Source: Bacteroidia bacterium | GTDB taxonomy: Bacteria > Bacteroidota > Bacteroidia > Flavobacteriales > Flavobacteriaceae | NCBI GenBank assembly: GCA_030428705.1 | Contig: JAUIDI010000009.1 | Location: 1-64,000 of the forward strand | Reading direction: 5' to 3' | Length of the DNA: 64,000 bases | Part shown: one piece after another, positions 63,806 through 64,000 of the stretch | Numbering within the stretch: the stretch's first letter is position 1 | Layout of the letters: each line of letters begins with the position of its first letter | The notes under the pieces: generated by a model | What the model was told of the DNA's origin: nothing | Databases searched by the model: none | Seen by the model: the letters and a program-made list of their open reading frames with translations, nothing else | Translations under genes and position numbers: made by a program

Positions 63806-64000
63806 ATGAGGACGAAAACCCTAAAAAAGAACAAAATCAATGTGGTCACCTTGGGCTGTTCCAAAAATCTATATGATTCGGAGGTACTCATGGGCCAATT
63901 GAAAGCGAACGAAAAAGATGTTGTTCATGAGGGAGATGGAAATATTGTGGTCATCAACACCTGTGGCTTTATCGCCAATGCCAAAGAAGAAAGTGTCAAC
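63806..64000 (+). CDS. rimO: Ribosomal protein uS12 methylthiotransferase RimO, 3' end outside the window
   Basis: The 65 visible residues start at the ATG at 63806 and run off the edge. They contain the N-terminal UPF0004 motif NVVTLGCSKNLYDSEVLMGQL and INTCGFIANAKEES, with two of the first cluster cysteines. RimO methylthiolates the aspartate of ribosomal protein S12. It marks the return to the conserved ftsY-rimO region. Confidence 0.95.
   Translation, partial: MRTKTLKKNKINVVTLGCSKNLYDSEVLMGQLKANEKDVVHEGDGNIVVINTCGFIANAKEESVN

Overview
The window looks like chromosome of a marine member of the Flavobacteriaceae (Bacteroidota), moderate in GC. This rests on a PorP/SprF protein next to a secreted protein with a gliding-motility-type (type IX secretion) C-terminal domain, many Bacteroidota-type promoters (TAnnTTTG), few Shine-Dalgarno sequences, the order rpmB-rpmG-DUF4295-ftsY, and families typical of the group (DUF5916, DUF4369, DUF6249, SusD-free lipoproteins). 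The genus is not determined; a relative of Maribacter, Zobellia or Arenibacter is an inference from general resemblance only.

Layout. 1-3.9 kb: surface/secretion genes (collagen-like protein cut by the window edge, T9SS substrate, PorP/SprF). 4-6.3 kb: housekeeping metabolism (idi, a QueD/PTPS homologue, manA, a small conserved protein). 6.3-12.7 kb, minus strand: DUF4369 lipoprotein, a methyltransferase / TMTC-like TPR protein / glycosyltransferase group, and a DUF819 membrane protein. 12.7-17.2 kb: tandem pair of DUF5916 proteins. 17.3-21.1 kb: RHH / PH-like / SPFH operon and a class A penicillin-binding protein. 21.4-28.1 kb: S1/P1 nuclease, AraC-AlkB pair, small membrane and MOSC proteins, a cupin-like protein, a membrane-bound AraC-type regulator and DUF6249. 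28.2-31.8 kb: ECF sigma factor with a probable anti-sigma partner, then a sodium/solute symporter with myo-inositol oxygenase. 31.8-36.7 kb: second cupin-like paralogue, Gfo/Idh/MocA oxidoreductase, esterase and FAD oxidoreductase. 36.7-50.9 kb: htpG, S9 peptidase, KAS III, CoA-binding protein, symporter, CBM9-serine hydrolase fusion, recR, an E2 acyltransferase, an outer-membrane protein and a TPR lipoprotein. 51-57 kb: ParB-like/methyltransferase pair, exonuclease, FAH-family enzyme, Hpt protein, cinA, rpmB, rpmG, DUF4295, ftsY. 57-63.7 kb: an accessory stretch, followed by the start of rimO.

The part most worth attention is 57.0-58.9 kb, directly after ftsY. Two long inverted-repeat elements with matching ends (57642-57771 and 58737-58865) look like integron attC sites in architecture, though not in exact core sequence. 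They bound an AT-rich cassette that carries a HEPN-domain protein (Rx4H motif) and, overlapping its stop codon, a tRNA-like RNA. That RNA has a normal D arm and T arm, but its anticodon arm is a long hairpin that buries the anticodon-loop sequence. A HEPN ribonuclease packaged with a tRNA mimic suggests an RNA-controlled toxin or anticodon-nuclease defence cassette. I know of no described system with exactly this make-up; the function is inference.

No rRNA gene, conventional tRNA gene, insertion sequence, integrase or CRISPR array was seen. No gene-free stretch exceeds 300 bases; the largest gaps (about 210-240 bases before 21383, 24070, 26523 and 42541) hold only the small features listed.
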